NCBI GenBank assembly: GCA_017408735.1
Contig: JAFQUB010000010.1
Span: 1 to 64,000, forward strand
DNA: 64,000 nucleotides
Origin: Lachnospiraceae bacterium
Lineage (GTDB): Bacteria; Bacillota; Clostridia; Lachnospirales; Lachnospiraceae
Reading direction: 5' to 3'
A model generated the notes under the pieces. The model searched no databases. It was not told the DNA's origin and worked only from the letters and a program-made list of their open reading frames with translations. Each line of letters starts with the position of its first letter. The stretch's first letter is position 1. Shown in pieces: positions 35,201-47,023 of the stretch. A program made the position numbers and the translations under genes.

Positions 35201-36101
35201 TATGAACATCGGACAGGTACTTGAAATCCACTTAAGTCTTGCTGCAAAAGCATTAGGATTTAATGTGGCAACACCGGTATTTGATGGTGCAAGGGAAAAT
35301 GACATCATGGATACCTTAGATTTAGCAAATGATTACGTTAATTTAGAATGGGAAGAATTCAAAGAAAAACACGGTGAAGAATTACTTCCGGAAGTTTTAG
35401 ATTACTTATATGAAAACAGAGAACACAGAAAGCTTTGGAAAGGTGTTCCGATTTCAAGAGATGGTAAAGTAAGACTCCGTGACGGACGTACCGGAGAGTA
35501 TTTTGACAGTCCGGTTACAATTGGTCACATGCATTACCTGAAGCTTCACCATTTGGTAGACGATAAGATTCATGCACGTTCTACTGGTCCTTACTCATTG
35601 GTTACACAGCAGCCTCTTGGTGGTAAGGCACAGTTCGGTGGACAGCGTTTCGGAGAAATGGAAGTTTGGGCACTGGAAGCATACGGTGCATCTTACACAT
35701 TGCAGGAAATCTTGACTGTAAAATCTGATGATGTTATCGGACGTGTTAAGACTTACGAAGCAATTATTAAGGGAGATAATATCCCAGAACCTGGTATTCC
35801 GGAATCATTCAAGGTATTGTTAAAAGAATTACAGTCCTTAGGACTTGATGTAAGAGTGTTAAGAGATGACAATACAGAAGTAGAAATTATGGAAACTATT
35901 GACTATGGCGAAACAGATTTACATTCCATTATTGAAGGCGAAAAAGACTTCAATTATGAAAATGAATCTTTGGGTGCGATGGGCTTTAGTAAACAGGAAT
36001 TTAATGAAAATGAAGAACTGGTTGACGTGGAAGAGGATGCAGAGGATACTATGAACGAAGATATCTTCGGAGACTTAGAAACAGTTCTTGAGGACGAATA
36101 A
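32256..36101 (+). CDS. rpoB: DNA-directed RNA polymerase subunit beta
   Basis: A 1281-residue subunit. The rifampicin-pocket region reads [26 protein letters not shown] followed by [22 protein letters not shown], matching sensitive-type sequences (Asp, His and Ser positions intact). Later blocks [13 protein letters not shown] and the C-terminal clamp [45 protein letters not shown] are complete. Ends in an acidic tail. rpoC follows 16 bases after the stop. Confidence 0.98.
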   Translation: MEKNRIRPVKADKSMRMSYSRQKEVLQMPNLIEVQKDSYQWFLDEGLKEVFADISPIADYSGHLSLDFVDFVLCEDDVKYSIEECKERDATYAAPLKVRVRLHNKETDEINEHEIFMGDLPLMTETGTFVINGAERVIVSQLVRSPGIYYAIGHDKIGKTLYSSTVIPNRGAWLEYETDSNDVFYVRVDRTRKVPITVLIRALGIGTNAEIIELFGEEPKILASLTKDTSTNYQEGLLELYKKIRPGEPLSVESAESLITSMFFDARRYDLAKVGRYKFNKKLALKNRIRHQILAEDVINTSTGEIIAEAGSKVTPELADEIQNAAVPYVMIQVEERNVKVLSNMMVDIKAYVDADDLGVSELVYYPVLKKILEENENLEDIKEAIKAEINELIPKHITKEDILASINYNMHLEYGLGNDDDIDHLGNRRIRAVGELLQNQYRIGLSRLERVVRERMTTQDLEGISPQSLINIKPVTAAVKEFFGSSQLSQFMDQNNPLGELTHKRRLSALGPGGLSRDRAGFEVRDVHYSHYGRMCPIETPEGPNIGLINSLATYARINEYGFIEAPYRKIDKADPKNPRVTDEVVYMTADEEDNYHVAQANEPLDENGYFKRNSVSGRYREETQEYEKSMFDYMDVSPKMVFSVATALIPFLENDDANRALMGSNMQRQAVPLLTTEAPAVGTGMEPKTAVDSGVCVVAKKAGTVERSESNKITIKNDDGTRDVYRLTKFARSNQSNCYNQRPIVFKGEHVEAGQVIADGPSTSMGEIALGKNPLIGFMTWEGYNYEDAVLLSERLVQEDVYTSVHIEEYEAEARDTKLGPEEITRDVPGVGDDALKDLDERGIIRIGAEVRAGDILVGKVTPKGETELTAEERLLRAIFGEKAREVRDTSLKVPHGEYGIVVDAKVFTRENGDELSPGVNQAVRIYIAQKRKISVGDKMAGRHGNKGVVSRVLPVEDMPFLPNGRPLDIVLNPLGVPSRMNIGQVLEIHLSLAAKALGFNVATPVFDGARENDIMDTLDLANDYVNLEWEEFKEKHGEELLPEVLDYLYENREHRKLWKGVPISRDGKVRLRDGRTGEYFDSPVTIGHMHYLKLHHLVDDKIHARSTGPYSLVTQQPLGGKAQFGGQRFGEMEVWALEAYGASYTLQEILTVKSDDVIGRVKTYEAIIKGDNIPEPGIPESFKVLLKELQSLGLDVRVLRDDNTEVEIMETIDYGETDLHSIIEGEKDFNYENESLGAMGFSKQEFNENEELVDVEEDAEDTMNEDIFGDLETVLEDE

Positions 36102-36117
36102 GAAGGGAGTGCCAAGC

Positions 36118-39100
36118 ATGCCAGAAGCAACTAAAAATGAAGGATATCAGCCAATGACATTTGATGCCATTAAAATTGGGTTAGCTTCCCCTGAGAAAAT
36201 CAGAGACTGGTCCAGAGGCGAAGTGAAAAAGCCGGAAACAATTAACTATAGAACTTTAAAACCGGAAAAAGACGGTTTGTTCTGTGAAAGAATTTTCGGA
36301 CCAAGCAAAGACTGGGAATGTCATTGTGGTAAATATAAAAAAATCAGATATAAAGGCGTTGTCTGTGATCGTTGTGGCGTTGAAGTTACAAAGTCTAATG
36401 TGCGTAGAGAACGTATGGGACATATCGAGCTTGCAGCTCCGGTATCCCACATTTGGTACTTCAAGGGAATCCCAAGCCGTATGGGATTAATCCTTGACTT
36501 ATCACCTCGTATTTTGGAAAAAGTATTATACTTTGCTTCTTATATCGTGTTAGATAAAGGAGAAAGTGATTTACAGTATAAGCAGGTACTTTCTGAACGT
36601 GAGTATCAGGAAGCAAGGGAAAAATTTGGCAGCCATTTCCGCGTGGGAATGGGTGCTGAAGCCATCAAAGAATTGTTGCAGGAAATTGACTTGGAAGGTG
36701 AATCTGTAGAATTAAAACGTGGATTAAAAGAAGCTACCGGTCAGAAACGTGCAAGAATTATCAAACGTTTGGAAGTAGTAGAAGCTTTCAGAACATCAGG
36801 AAACAAACCGGAATGGATGATTATGGACGTTGTTCCTGTAATTCCACCGGATTTAAGACCTATGGTACAGTTGGATGGTGGACGTTTTGCAACCTCCGAC
36901 TTAAATGACTTATACAGAAGAATTATTAACAGAAATAACCGTTTACAAAGACTTCTTGAGTTAGGTGCGCCTGACATTATCGTTCGAAATGAAAAGCGTA
37001 TGCTTCAGGAAGCTGTAGATGCGTTAATCGATAATGGTAGACGTGGTCGTCCGGTAACAGGACCTGGTAACAGAGCGTTAAAATCATTATCCGATATGTT
37101 AAAAGGTAAATCAGGACGTTTCCGTCAGAACTTACTTGGTAAGCGTGTTGACTATTCAGGACGTTCCGTTATCGTAGTAGGACCGGAACTTAAGATTTAC
37201 CAGTGTGGTCTTCCGAAAGAAATGGCAATCGAATTGTTTAAACCATTCGTTATGAAAGAACTGGTTGCCAACGGAACTTCACACAATATTAAAAATGCAA
37301 AAAAAATGGTAGAACGTCTTCAGCCGGAAGTTTGGGATGTGTTAGAAGATGTTATTAAAGAACATCCGGTTATGTTGAACCGTGCTCCTACACTTCACAG
37401 ACTTGGTATTCAGGCATTCGAACCAATCCTTGTAGAAGGTAAGGCGATTAAGCTTCATCCATTGGTATGTACAGCCTTCAACGCTGACTTTGATGGTGAC
37501 CAGATGGCGGTACATTTACCATTGTCTGTAGAAGCACAGGCAGAATGTCGTTTCTTACTTCTTTCACCAAACAACCTGTTGAAACCATCTGATGGTGGTC
37601 CGGTAGCCGTTCCTTCACAGGATATGGTACTTGGTATCTACTATCTGACACAGGAAAGACCTGGTGCAGTAGGAGAAGGCAAAATCTTTAAGAGTGTAAA
37701 CGAGGCAATTCTTGCTTACGAAAACGGTGCAGTAACATTACATTCACGTATTACTGTTCGTATGACAAAGCAGATGCCGGATGGTTCCTATATGACAGGA
37801 AATGTAGAATCCACATTGGGACGTTTCATTTTTAATGAAATTATTTCTCAGGATTTAGGATTTGTAGACAGAAGCGTTCCTGGTAACGAAATGAAACTGG
37901 AAGTAGACTTCCATGTTGGTAAAAAAGGATTAAAGCAGATTCTGGAAAAAGTTATTAATACACATGGCGCAACAAAGACAGCAGAAGTGCTGGATGATAT
38001 CAAGGCTATGGGTTACAAATATTCAACCAGAGCTGCTATGACAGTATCCATTTCTGATATGACTGTGCCACCACAGAAACCACAGATGATTCAGGATGCA
38101 CAGGATACAGTAGACCGCATTACAAAGAACTATAAGCGTGGTCTTATCACAGAAGAAGAAAGATACAAGGAAGTAGTAGAAACCTGGAAAAACACTGATG
38201 ATCAGTTGACTCATGCGCTACTTTCCGGTCTTGATAAATATAACAACATCTTTATGATGGCTGATTCCGGAGCCCGTGGTTCTGATAAACAGATTAAACA
38301 GCTTGCAGGTATGCGTGGATTGATGGCTGATACAACAGGTCGTACCATCGAGTTGCCAATCAAGTCAAACTTCCGTGAAGGACTTGACGTATTGGAATAC
38401 TTCATGTCCGCTCATGGTGCGCGTAAGGGTCTTTCTGATACAGCTCTTCGTACAGCCGATTCAGGATACTTGACAAGACGTCTTGTAGACGTTTCACAGG
38501 AATTGATTATCCGTGAAAAGGACTGTTGTGAAGGTCAGGAAACACCGGGCATGTATGTAAAAGCATTTACAGACGGTAAAGAAGTTATCGAAAGTCTTCA
38601 GGAAAGAATTACAGGAAGATATTCTTGTGAAACCATTAATGATAAAGATGGCAATATGATTGTAAAAGCAAATCATATGATTACACCGAAGCGTGCTGCA
38701 GCAATTATGAGCAAAGGTGTAAATGAAAATGGAGAACCATTTGATAAGATTAAGATTCGTACAATCTTAACATGTCGTTCTCACAACGGTGTTTGTGCAA
38801 AATGTTACGGTGCGAACATGGCTACCGGTGAAGCAGTACAGGTTGGTGAATCTGTAGGTATTATCGCAGCTCAGTCTATCGGTGAACCGGGTACACAGCT
38901 TACCATGCGTACATTCCACACCGGTGGTGTTGCTGGTGATGATATCACACAGGGTCTTCCACGTGTCGAAGAACTTTTCGAAGCAAGAAGACCAAAGGGT
39001 CTTGCAATTATCGCCGAATTTGGTGGTGTTGCAACTGTAAAAGACACCAAGAAAAAACGTGAAGTTATTGTTACAAATCCGGAAACAGGCGAATCCAAAG

Positions 39101-39804
39101 CTTATCTGATTCCATACGGTTCACGTATCAAGGTATTGGATGGTGCGGTATTAGAAGCCGGAGATGAATTGACAGAAGGTAGTGTAAATCCACACGACAT
39201 TCTAAAAATCAAGGGTGTTCGTGCTGTTCAGGATTATATGCTTCAGGAAGTTCAGCGTGTATATCGTTTACAGGGTGTAGATATCAATGATAAGCATATT
39301 GAAGTAATTGTTCGACAGATGCTTAAGAAGATTAGAATTGAAAACAATGGAGATTCTGATTTCTTACCTGGAACACTGGTAGATATTCTGGAATATGAAG
39401 ATGTAAACAAGAAACTGGAAGAAGAAGGTTTAGAATTGGCAGAAGGTAAGCAGGTACTTCTTGGTATTACCAAGGCATCTCTTGCTACAAATTCATTCCT
39501 GTCAGCAGCTTCCTTCCAGGAAACAACAAAAGTTCTGACAGAAGCTGCCATCAAGGGTAAAGTTGACCCATTGATTGGTCTGAAAGAAAACGTATTGATT
39601 GGTAAATTGATTCCGGCAGGTACAGGTATGAAGCGTTACAGAAATGTAAAACTTAATACAGACTACAAGAAACAGGAAGTAATTGACCTTTCAGAAGAAT
39701 TTGATGAAGAAATAACATTTGCAGAAGATGCAGAAGGCGTAGAAATTGAAGTTGCTGAAGAAGCAGTGGATATGGAAGAAGAATTAGTTCTTGATGAAGA
39801 ATAA
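36118..39804 (+). CDS. rpoC: DNA-directed RNA polymerase subunit beta'
   Basis: A 1228-residue subunit. The start is the ATG of MPEATKNEG, with ribosome site agaagggag, rather than an in-frame ATG 30 bases upstream inside rpoB. The N-terminal zinc ribbon ([23 protein letters not shown]), the catalytic [12 protein letters not shown] loop, the bridge-helix region and the second zinc site ([14 protein letters not shown]) are all present. Acidic C-terminal tail. Confidence 0.98.
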   Translation: MPEATKNEGYQPMTFDAIKIGLASPEKIRDWSRGEVKKPETINYRTLKPEKDGLFCERIFGPSKDWECHCGKYKKIRYKGVVCDRCGVEVTKSNVRRERMGHIELAAPVSHIWYFKGIPSRMGLILDLSPRILEKVLYFASYIVLDKGESDLQYKQVLSEREYQEAREKFGSHFRVGMGAEAIKELLQEIDLEGESVELKRGLKEATGQKRARIIKRLEVVEAFRTSGNKPEWMIMDVVPVIPPDLRPMVQLDGGRFATSDLNDLYRRIINRNNRLQRLLELGAPDIIVRNEKRMLQEAVDALIDNGRRGRPVTGPGNRALKSLSDMLKGKSGRFRQNLLGKRVDYSGRSVIVVGPELKIYQCGLPKEMAIELFKPFVMKELVANGTSHNIKNAKKMVERLQPEVWDVLEDVIKEHPVMLNRAPTLHRLGIQAFEPILVEGKAIKLHPLVCTAFNADFDGDQMAVHLPLSVEAQAECRFLLLSPNNLLKPSDGGPVAVPSQDMVLGIYYLTQERPGAVGEGKIFKSVNEAILAYENGAVTLHSRITVRMTKQMPDGSYMTGNVESTLGRFIFNEIISQDLGFVDRSVPGNEMKLEVDFHVGKKGLKQILEKVINTHGATKTAEVLDDIKAMGYKYSTRAAMTVSISDMTVPPQKPQMIQDAQDTVDRITKNYKRGLITEEERYKEVVETWKNTDDQLTHALLSGLDKYNNIFMMADSGARGSDKQIKQLAGMRGLMADTTGRTIELPIKSNFREGLDVLEYFMSAHGARKGLSDTALRTADSGYLTRRLVDVSQELIIREKDCCEGQETPGMYVKAFTDGKEVIESLQERITGRYSCETINDKDGNMIVKANHMITPKRAAAIMSKGVNENGEPFDKIKIRTILTCRSHNGVCAKCYGANMATGEAVQVGESVGIIAAQSIGEPGTQLTMRTFHTGGVAGDDITQGLPRVEELFEARRPKGLAIIAEFGGVATVKDTKKKREVIVTNPETGESKAYLIPYGSRIKVLDGAVLEAGDELTEGSVNPHDILKIKGVRAVQDYMLQEVQRVYRLQGVDINDKHIEVIVRQMLKKIRIENNGDSDFLPGTLVDILEYEDVNKKLEEEGLELAEGKQVLLGITKASLATNSFLSAASFQETTKVLTEAAIKGKVDPLIGLKENVLIGKLIPAGTGMKRYRNVKLNTDYKKQEVIDLSEEFDEEITFAEDAEGVEIEVAEEAVDMEEELVLDEE

Positions 39805-39811
39805 AAAACAG

Positions 39812-39846
39812 AAAGATGCCCAAGGGATTTTCCTTTGGGCATCTTT
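39812..39846 (+). terminator. Intrinsic terminator after rpoC
   Basis: Stem AAAGATGCCCAA / TTGGGCATCTTT, twelve pairs, with the T run as the right arm end. Likely bidirectional. Confidence 0.85.
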
Positions 39847-39943
39847 AACATAAAAAATAAGAATTTTCGTACTGTTCAAATAGAAAGAAAAGGACTATAA
39901 TAAAAGATACATAATATGTCGGAGAAAGGAAAAGTGAAGGTTT

Positions 39944-40237
39944 ATGGGATTAGAAGAATTATTGGAAGGATTTCGGGAGCAGGCAGTGGTGGACAGGCCT
40001 ACCATGTGTAAAAAATGTAATATAGAGTACAAGTATTTGGGACTTGGACACTATAAATGTGAAAGTTGTGGCGAGGTGGTCACAGATGATTATGGAAAAG
40101 TACGTGATTACGTAGAACAGTCTACAGAAGATGTAGGAGTAGAAAAAACATCTGCCGATACTGGTGTGGCTGTAGACCGAATTCGTGAACTGATTGAAAT
40201 GGGAAAAATCAGTTTGACCAAGGGTGGAAGAAAATAA
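39944..40237 (+). CDS. Small zinc-ribbon/HTH protein (YvyF/flagellar-operon-protein-like)
   Basis: A 97-residue protein. Two CxxC pairs (CKKCNIEYKYLGLGHYKCESCGE, residues 22-44) form a zinc ribbon. The C-terminal half DTGVAVDRIRELIEMGKISLTKGG is like the MerR/HTH part of YvyF-type flagellar operon proteins, although the order of ribbon and helix part differs. It may be a small transcription or translation regulator. In many clostridia an L7Ae-type protein gene sits in this slot between rpoC and rpsL; here it is replaced. Function unknown. Confidence 0.7.
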   Translation: MGLEELLEGFREQAVVDRPTMCKKCNIEYKYLGLGHYKCESCGEVVTDDYGKVRDYVEQSTEDVGVEKTSADTGVAVDRIRELIEMGKISLTKGGRK

Positions 40238-40253
40238 AAAATAAAATCCGGTA

Positions 40254-40282
40254 TTGACATTGCTAAAATCCGGAGGTATACT
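40254..40282 (+). promoter_or_regulatory. Sigma-A promoter of the str operon (rpsL-rpsG-fusA)
   Basis: TTGACA (40254-40259), 17 bases, TATACT (40277-40282). Transcription would start at about 40289, inside the hairpin that follows. Confidence 0.88.
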
Positions 40283-40283
40283 A

Positions 40284-40316
40284 AACTAGTGTGCGTGAAA
40301 ACACACTAGTTTTTTT
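40284..40316 (+). terminator. Terminator of the zinc-ribbon gene, overlapping the str start point
   Basis: Stem AAACTAGTGTG / CACACTAGTTT followed by further T. Transcripts initiated at the str promoter begin within the left arm and cannot form the full stem, while read-through from upstream would. Confidence 0.75.
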
Positions 40317-40377
40317 GTACACATAAAAATGTAAATGTATAAGCATTACAGACAATATCTACAGGAGGTGAAAAAGA

Positions 40378-40797
40378 ATGCCGACATTTAATCAGTTAGT
40401 GAGAAAAGGAAGACAGACAACAGTAAAGAAATCTACTGCACCAGCACTTCAGAAAGGTTACAACTCTTTAAGAAAGAAAACTACAAACCTTTCTGCACCA
40501 CAGAAAAGAGGTGTGTGTACAGCAGTTAAGACAGCTACACCTAAGAAGCCTAACTCAGCTCTTAGAAAAATTGCCAGAGTTCGTCTTTCTAACGGAATCG
40601 AAGTAACAAGTTATATCCCAGGTGAAGGACACAACCTTCAGGAACATAGCGTTGTTCTTATCAGAGGTGGTAGAGTAAAAGACTTACCAGGTACAAGATA
40701 CCATATCATCCGTGGTACATTGGATACAGCTGGTGTTGCTAAGAGAAGACAGGCTCGTTCTAAATACGGTGCTAAGAGACCGAAGGACGCAAAATAA
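40378..40797 (+). CDS. rpsL: 30S ribosomal protein S12
   Basis: A 139-residue protein starting [14 protein letters not shown], with the streptomycin-region segments [22 protein letters not shown] (Lys at the classic position) and [19 protein letters not shown]. Length fits the Firmicute form. Sequence predicts the streptomycin-sensitive type. Confidence 0.98.
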   Translation: MPTFNQLVRKGRQTTVKKSTAPALQKGYNSLRKKTTNLSAPQKRGVCTAVKTATPKKPNSALRKIARVRLSNGIEVTSYIPGEGHNLQEHSVVLIRGGRVKDLPGTRYHIIRGTLDTAGVAKRRQARSKYGAKRPKDAK

Positions 40798-40985
40798 GAA
40801 AAGTATCACAAACAGAGTTTGAATGAGTGCCGGAACTTGTAGATATTGACTCGCATAAATTACGAAAGTAAGTACGAGATTGAAAATTTCAACTGTAAAT
40901 GCGAAAAAATAGATAGAACGACCGAGCGCGAACACATTCTTTAAGTGTATTGTACACATGTGAGTACCGATGAATTAACAAGTGA

Positions 40986-41504
<519 letters not shown>

Positions 41505-41521
41505 TATAATAGGAGGCAACA

Positions 41522-43639
41522 ATGGCTGGAAGAGAATATCCATTAGATAGAACCAGAAATATTGGTATCATGGCTCATATTGATGCTGGTAAAACAACAA
41601 CAACAGAGCGTATTCTTTACTATACTGGTGTTAACTATAAAATTGGTGATACTCACGAAGGTACTGCTACCATGGACTGGATGGAACAGGAGCAGGAAAG
41701 AGGTATCACAATTACTTCAGCGGCTACAACATGTCACTGGACATTACAGGAAAACGCTAAAGTGAAACCAGGCGCATTGGAACATCGTATCAACATCATT
41801 GATACACCAGGACACGTAGACTTCACAGTAGAAGTAGAACGTTCCTTACGTGTACTTGATGGTGCAGTAGGTGTATTCTGTGCTAAGGGCGGTGTTGAAC
41901 CACAGTCCGAAAACGTATGGCGTCAGGCTGACACATACAACGTACCAAGAATGGCATTCATCAACAAGATGGATATCTTAGGTGCTGATTTCTACGGTGC
42001 TGTAGAACAGATTAAGACAAGACTTGGTAAAAATGCAATTATGCTTCAGTTACCTATCGGTAAAGAAGATGAATTCCAGGGTATCATCGACTTAATGGAA
42101 ATGCAGGCTTACATCTACAACGATGATAAGGGTGATGACATTACAGTTGGAGAAATCCCTGCTGATATGAAAGAAGATGCAGAATTATATCGCAACGAAT
42201 TAGTTGAAAAAATCTGTGAATTAGATGATGACTTAATGATGGCTTACTTAGAAGGTGAAGAACCTACTATGGAACAGTTAAAAGCTGCATTAAGAAAAGG
42301 AACATGCGAATGTACAGCCGTTCCTGTTTGCTGTGGTTCTGCATACAGAAACAAAGGTGTTCAGAAATTGCTTGATGCAGTTCTTGAATATATGCCATCT
42401 CCAGTTGATATTCCTGCTATCAAGGGTACCGACATGGAAGGTAATGAAATTGAAAAGAAATCATCTGATGATGAACCATTCTCAGCATTAGCATTCAAGA
42501 TTATGGCTGACCCATTCGTAGGTAAGCTTGCATTCTTCAGAGTTTACTCTGGTACATTAAATGCAGGTTCTTACGTATTTAACTCTACAAAGGGTAAAAA
42601 AGAACGTGTTGGACGTATCTTACAGATGCATGCGAACAAGAGAGAAGAACTTGATAAAGTTTACTCAGGTGATATCGCAGCAGCAGTTGGATTTAAGTTA
42701 ACAACTACAGGTGATACAATCTGTGATGAACAGCATCCAGTAATCTTAGAATCCATGGAATTCCCTGAACCGGTTATCGAGCTTGCTATCGAGCCTAAGA
42801 CAAAGAACGATCAGGGTAAAATGGGTGAAGCTTTGGCAAAACTTGCTGAAGAAGATCCAACATTTAGAGCTCATACAGACCAGGAAACAGGTCAGACAAT
42901 CATCGCAGGTATGGGTGAATTACATCTTGAAATCATCGTAGACAGACTTCTTCGTGAATTCAAGGTAGAAGCAAACGTAGGTGCTCCACAGGTTGCTTAC
43001 AAAGAAACCTTTACAAAGCCAGTTGAAGTTGACAGCAAATATGCTAAACAGTCTGGTGGTCGTGGACAGTACGGACATTGTAAAGTTAAATTTGAGCCAA
43101 TGGATCCAAATGCTGAAGAAACATTCAAGTTTGAATCTACAGTAGTTGGTGGTGCTATTCCTAAGGAATACATCCCAGCAGTTGGTAATGGTATCGAAGA
43201 AGCTACTAAGGCTGGTATCTTAGCTGGATTCCCAGTACTTGGTGTATACGCAAACGTATACGATGGTTCTTACCATGAAGTCGATTCTTCTGAAATGGCA
43301 TTCCACATTGCCGGTTCTATGGCATTCAAGGAAGCTATGCAGAAGGGTGCTCCAGTATTGTTAGAGCCTATCATGAAGGTAGAAGTAACAATGCCGGAAG
43401 AATACATGGGTGATGTTATTGGTGACATCAACTCACGTCGTGGACGTATTGAAGGTATGGATGACCTTGGCGGTGGTAAAATCGTTAGAGGTTATGTTCC
43501 GTTAGCGGAAATGTTCGGATACTCTACAGACCTTCGTTCCAAGACACAGGGACGTGGTAACTACTCCATGTTCTTTGAAAAATATGAACCGGTTCCAAAA
43601 TCAGTTCAGGACAAGATTATTTCTGCCAAAGCAAAATAA
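41522..43639 (+). CDS. fusA: Translation elongation factor G
   Basis: A 705-residue GTPase. G1 is [10 protein letters not shown]3 [10 protein letters not shown]4 NKMD; domain IV carries [15 protein letters not shown] and the C-terminal [20 protein letters not shown] block. It drives ribosomal translocation. A single standard copy, 17 bases after rpsG. Confidence 0.98.
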   Translation: MAGREYPLDRTRNIGIMAHIDAGKTTTTERILYYTGVNYKIGDTHEGTATMDWMEQEQERGITITSAATTCHWTLQENAKVKPGALEHRINIIDTPGHVDFTVEVERSLRVLDGAVGVFCAKGGVEPQSENVWRQADTYNVPRMAFINKMDILGADFYGAVEQIKTRLGKNAIMLQLPIGKEDEFQGIIDLMEMQAYIYNDDKGDDITVGEIPADMKEDAELYRNELVEKICELDDDLMMAYLEGEEPTMEQLKAALRKGTCECTAVPVCCGSAYRNKGVQKLLDAVLEYMPSPVDIPAIKGTDMEGNEIEKKSSDDEPFSALAFKIMADPFVGKLAFFRVYSGTLNAGSYVFNSTKGKKERVGRILQMHANKREELDKVYSGDIAAAVGFKLTTTGDTICDEQHPVILESMEFPEPVIELAIEPKTKNDQGKMGEALAKLAEEDPTFRAHTDQETGQTIIAGMGELHLEIIVDRLLREFKVEANVGAPQVAYKETFTKPVEVDSKYAKQSGGRGQYGHCKVKFEPMDPNAEETFKFESTVVGGAIPKEYIPAVGNGIEEATKAGILAGFPVLGVYANVYDGSYHEVDSSEMAFHIAGSMAFKEAMQKGAPVLLEPIMKVEVTMPEEYMGDVIGDINSRRGRIEGMDDLGGGKIVRGYVPLAEMFGYSTDLRSKTQGRGNYSMFFEKYEPVPKSVQDKIISAKAK

Positions 43640-43708
43640 TTTGTTAAATATGTAAAAATCCTGCTCCAAAATTTGGAGCGGGTAAATAATAAAATTATAT
43701 AATTAGGC

Positions 43709-43737
43709 TTGCAAAAGTAAGAAATATGAAATATAAT
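43709..43737 (+). promoter_or_regulatory. Promoter of tuf
   Basis: TTGCAA (43709-43714), 17 bases, TATAAT (43732-43737) in the 161-base gap after fusA, with a small inverted repeat GCTCC-aaaattt-GGAGC at 43663-43679 upstream. Confidence 0.8.
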
Positions 43738-43800
43738 CATAAATAGCCTAGATAAACTATTAGCCCAAAGGGTATTAAAATTGAAGGAGGACGTTTAAAA

Positions 43801-44988
43801 ATGGCTAAAGCTAAATTTGAAAGAAACAAAGCTCATTGTAACATTGGTACTATCGGACACGTAGACCACGGTAAAACAACAACAACAGCAGCTATTACAA
43901 AAGTACTTGCTGAAAGAGTAGATGGTAACGAAAAAGTAGACTTCGAAAACATCGACAAAGCTCCAGAAGAAAGAGAACGTGGTATCACAATCTCTACAGC
44001 TCACGTTGAATACCAGACAGAAAAGAGACATTATGCACACGTTGACTGTCCAGGACATGCTGACTACGTTAAAAACATGATCACTGGTGCAGCTCAGATG
44101 GATGGTGCTATCCTTGTAGTTGCTGCTACTGACGGTGTTATGGCTCAGACTAAAGAACACATCTTATTATCTCGTCAGGTAGGTGTTCCTTACATCGTAG
44201 TATTCATGAACAAATGTGACATGGTAGAAGATGAAGAATTACTTGAATTAGTAGAAATGGAAATCACAGAACAGTTAGAAGAATATGAATTCAATGACTG
44301 TCCAATCGTTAAAGGTTCTGCTCTTAAAGCTCTTGAAGATCCAATGGGACCATGGGGCGACAAGATTATGGAACTTATGGATATTGTTGATACACATATC
44401 CCAGATCCAGAACGTGAAACAGACAAACCATTCTTAATGCCAGTAGAAGATGTATTCACAATCACAGGTCGTGGTACAGTTGCTACAGGTAGAGTAGAAC
44501 GTGGTACTCTTCACATCAATGATGAAGTTGAAATCGTTGGTATCAAAGAAGAAGTTCAGAAGACTACTGTAACAGGTATTGAAATGTTCCGTAAACTTCT
44601 TGACGAAGCTCAGGCTGGTGATAACATCGGTGCATTACTTCGTGGTATCAAGAGAGAAGACATCGAAAGAGGTCAGGTTCTTTGTAAACCAGGCAGTGTA
44701 ACATGCCACAAGAAATTCACAGCTCAGGTATATGTATTAACAAAAGACGAAGGTGGACGTCATACTCCATTCTTCAACAACTACAGACCACAGTTCTACT
44801 TCAGAACAACTGACGTAACTGGTGTTTGTAACTTACCAGCTGGTACAGAAATGTGTATGCCAGGTGATAACGTAGAAATGACTATCGAACTTATCCATCC
44901 AGTTGCTATGGAACAGGGTCTTACATTCGCTATCCGTGAAGGTGGACGTACAGTAGGTTCTGGTCGTGTTGCTACAATCATTGAATAA
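43801..44988 (+). CDS. tuf: Translation elongation factor Tu
   Basis: A 395-residue GTPase with G1 GHVDHGKTT, switch I/II regions ([20 protein letters not shown]), G4 NKCD and the domain II-III tail ending GRVATIIE. It delivers aminoacyl-tRNA to the ribosome. It has its own promoter as well as possible read-through from fusA. Confidence 0.98.
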   Translation: MAKAKFERNKAHCNIGTIGHVDHGKTTTTAAITKVLAERVDGNEKVDFENIDKAPEERERGITISTAHVEYQTEKRHYAHVDCPGHADYVKNMITGAAQMDGAILVVAATDGVMAQTKEHILLSRQVGVPYIVVFMNKCDMVEDEELLELVEMEITEQLEEYEFNDCPIVKGSALKALEDPMGPWGDKIMELMDIVDTHIPDPERETDKPFLMPVEDVFTITGRGTVATGRVERGTLHINDEVEIVGIKEEVQKTTVTGIEMFRKLLDEAQAGDNIGALLRGIKREDIERGQVLCKPGSVTCHKKFTAQVYVLTKDEGGRHTPFFNNYRPQFYFRTTDVTGVCNLPAGTEMCMPGDNVEMTIELIHPVAMEQGLTFAIREGGRTVGSGRVATIIE

Positions 44989-45010
44989 TTAAAAATTGTA
45001 TTGATTTTAT

Positions 45011-45041
45011 GGGCTTTCCGAGAAATCGGGAAGCCCTTTTT
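45011..45041 (+). terminator. Intrinsic terminator of the str-tuf block
   Basis: Stem GGGCTTTCCGA / TCGGGAAGCCC (one G-T or mismatch position) with a GAAA loop, then five T. Confidence 0.92.
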
Positions 45042-45169
45042 GGGATGTTGTGTGCTGAATAAAACATGACAAAAGTCATATTTAAAATAGTTCTTTTTTC
45101 ACTACCATTCCCTTTCCGGAATTGGTATGATGTCATTGTAGTAAGAAATAGCCAATGAAGGAGAATGCA

Positions 45170-45931
45170 ATGGGAGATATTATCTTAAAAACAACTGATT
45201 TAACGAAGAAATACAACAATAAGGTAGTTGTTGACAATTTAAATATTGAAATTAGAAAGGGTGAGATTTTCGGATTATTAGGACCGAATGGAGCTGGTAA
45301 GAGTACCACTATGAATATGATTTGTTCCATTGTCCGTCCGACAGCAGGCGAAGTTGAATTATTGGGAAAAAATCCTTGGAAACAGAAAAAGGACGTGATT
45401 CATAAAATCGGATACATTCCGCAGGAACTTGCTATTCATGGAAACCTTAAGGCATGGGAGAATGTAGAACTATTTACTTCTCTTTATGGAATGAAGGGAC
45501 AGCAATTAAAGAATGCTGTAAATGAGTCTTTACAGTATGTTGGTTTGTTAGAACGCAAGCAGGAATTTGCAAAGAATTTCTCCGGCGGTATGAAGAGAAG
45601 ATTAAACATAGCCTGTGCTCTTGGTCATAATCCGGAGTTGTTGATTTTTGATGAGCCTACTGTGGGTATTGACCCACAGTCCAGAAACTTTATTCTGGAT
45701 AAGATTAAGGAATCAAATAAAAAGGGGACCACGGTTATATATACAAGCCATTATATGGAAGAAGTGGAAGCAATCTGTACCAGAATTGCAATTATGGACA
45801 ACGGAAAAATTATTGCCTGCGGAACCAGTGAAGAACTGAAAAAGTTGGTTAATGGTGGAGATGAAAATATTACATTAGAGGAAGTATTCCTGACACTTAC
45901 AGGCAAGAAACTGAGAGATTATGCGGAATAG
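45170..45931 (+). CDS. ABC exporter ATP-binding protein (ABC-2/CcmA type)
   Basis: A 253-residue ATPase; the ATG of MGDIILKTTD is chosen because aaggag lies six bases before it. Walker A GPNGAGKST, signature FSGGMKRR, Walker B LLIFDEP, switch His in TSHYMEE. It is followed by two permeases, a histidine kinase and a response regulator in one run with gaps of 15 bases or overlaps. This arrangement is typical of systems that export or sense peptide antibiotics and cell-envelope stress in Firmicutes. Confidence 0.92.
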   Translation: MGDIILKTTDLTKKYNNKVVVDNLNIEIRKGEIFGLLGPNGAGKSTTMNMICSIVRPTAGEVELLGKNPWKQKKDVIHKIGYIPQELAIHGNLKAWENVELFTSLYGMKGQQLKNAVNESLQYVGLLERKQEFAKNFSGGMKRRLNIACALGHNPELLIFDEPTVGIDPQSRNFILDKIKESNKKGTTVIYTSHYMEEVEAICTRIAIMDNGKIIACGTSEELKKLVNGGDENITLEEVFLTLTGKKLRDYAE

Positions 45932-45943
45932 TGAGGGATAGAT

Positions 45944-47023
45944 ATGATTCGTTATTTAATAAAAAATAATTTTAAACTCATGTTCCGTAATACATGGAGC
46001 GTGGTTGTTATGCTGCTGGGGCCTATATTGGTGATTGCAGTATTATCCAGTGCATTTTCTGAGTTAATGAAGTCCTACGAAGGAGTAGATGAATTTGCAG
46101 TAGGATACAGGATACAAGAGGTAGCAGAAGATAACTTGATGATTGAAACAGTAAAAGTTGCCGGAGAGGAAGCAGGCATTCTTTTTTACGAATATCCGCA
46201 AGGTGAAATAAAGGATGTTATGGAGAAAAATGAGCTTGCAGGGTTTGTAGAGTTCTCAGAGGGTACCTATGTAATATATACGAGTGCAGATTACGAGGTA
46301 GAAGGCATTACCTTGGAATACTTTATGAACAAAGTGATGAATGTAGGTGTGAATGCGTCCTTGCAGTTGCAGGAACAAGAGAAGATTGTATTGCCAGTGG
46401 AAGAATTGGAATTTATGCCGGCTGTTGATTCAAAAGACTATTACGGAATCGCTTATATTGTTTACTTTTGTTGGTGTGGAATGATATGTGCAACGGGCGT
46501 TCTTAGCAATGAAAAGAAATATGGAATTGTGCGAAGATTTCAGGTTTCCAATATATCTGAGTTACAAAACTATCTGGGAAAGTTTATTCCTATTACTTTG
46601 ACAGTGACTGTTGGTATGGCGATTGCCACAACAATTACGGTATTGCTTTATGATATACATTGGGGAAATTCAATTTTATCCATGCTAATTGTCTTTATGA
46701 TGATATTAGCAGGAGCAGCGTTGGGTATGATGCTTTACAATATTTCAGACAGCCTGGTAATTACCATTATTATACAATTTACAATAGTGTGGTTTATGGG
46801 ATTTTTTGGTGGTAGTTTTGAAACATATATGTTTTCAAGCACATCGGACACATTGAAACATTTGTCGCCGATTTATCACAGTAATCGGGCGTTGGTAGAA
46901 CTTTCTTGCATGGGTGAGAGTAATTATGTAGCCAGCGCAGTAGGGTACTCCCTGGTAATTACTGTGGTTTGTTCCACAATTGCTATATTAGCAGGTTGCA
47001 TCAGAAAGAGAGGTAGAGCATGA
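45944..47023 (+). CDS. ABC-2 type permease, first subunit
   Basis: A 359-residue membrane protein: one N-terminal helix (VVVMLLGPILVIAVLSSAF), a large extracytoplasmic domain of about 150 residues, then five helices. The topology is that of the ABC2_membrane_3 / YhgE-related permeases. It overlaps the next permease gene by four bases. Confidence 0.88.
   Translation: MIRYLIKNNFKLMFRNTWSVVVMLLGPILVIAVLSSAFSELMKSYEGVDEFAVGYRIQEVAEDNLMIETVKVAGEEAGILFYEYPQGEIKDVMEKNELAGFVEFSEGTYVIYTSADYEVEGITLEYFMNKVMNVGVNASLQLQEQEKIVLPVEELEFMPAVDSKDYYGIAYIVYFCWCGMICATGVLSNEKKYGIVRRFQVSNISELQNYLGKFIPITLTVTVGMAIATTITVLLYDIHWGNSILSMLIVFMMILAGAALGMMLYNISDSLVITIIIQFTIVWFMGFFGGSFETYMFSSTSDTLKHLSPIYHSNRALVELSCMGESNYVASAVGYSLVITVVCSTIAILAGCIRKRGRA

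Noticed and set aside
43795-44160. 121-codon frame antisense to tuf
   Set aside because: A shadow of the strongly biased codon use in tuf.
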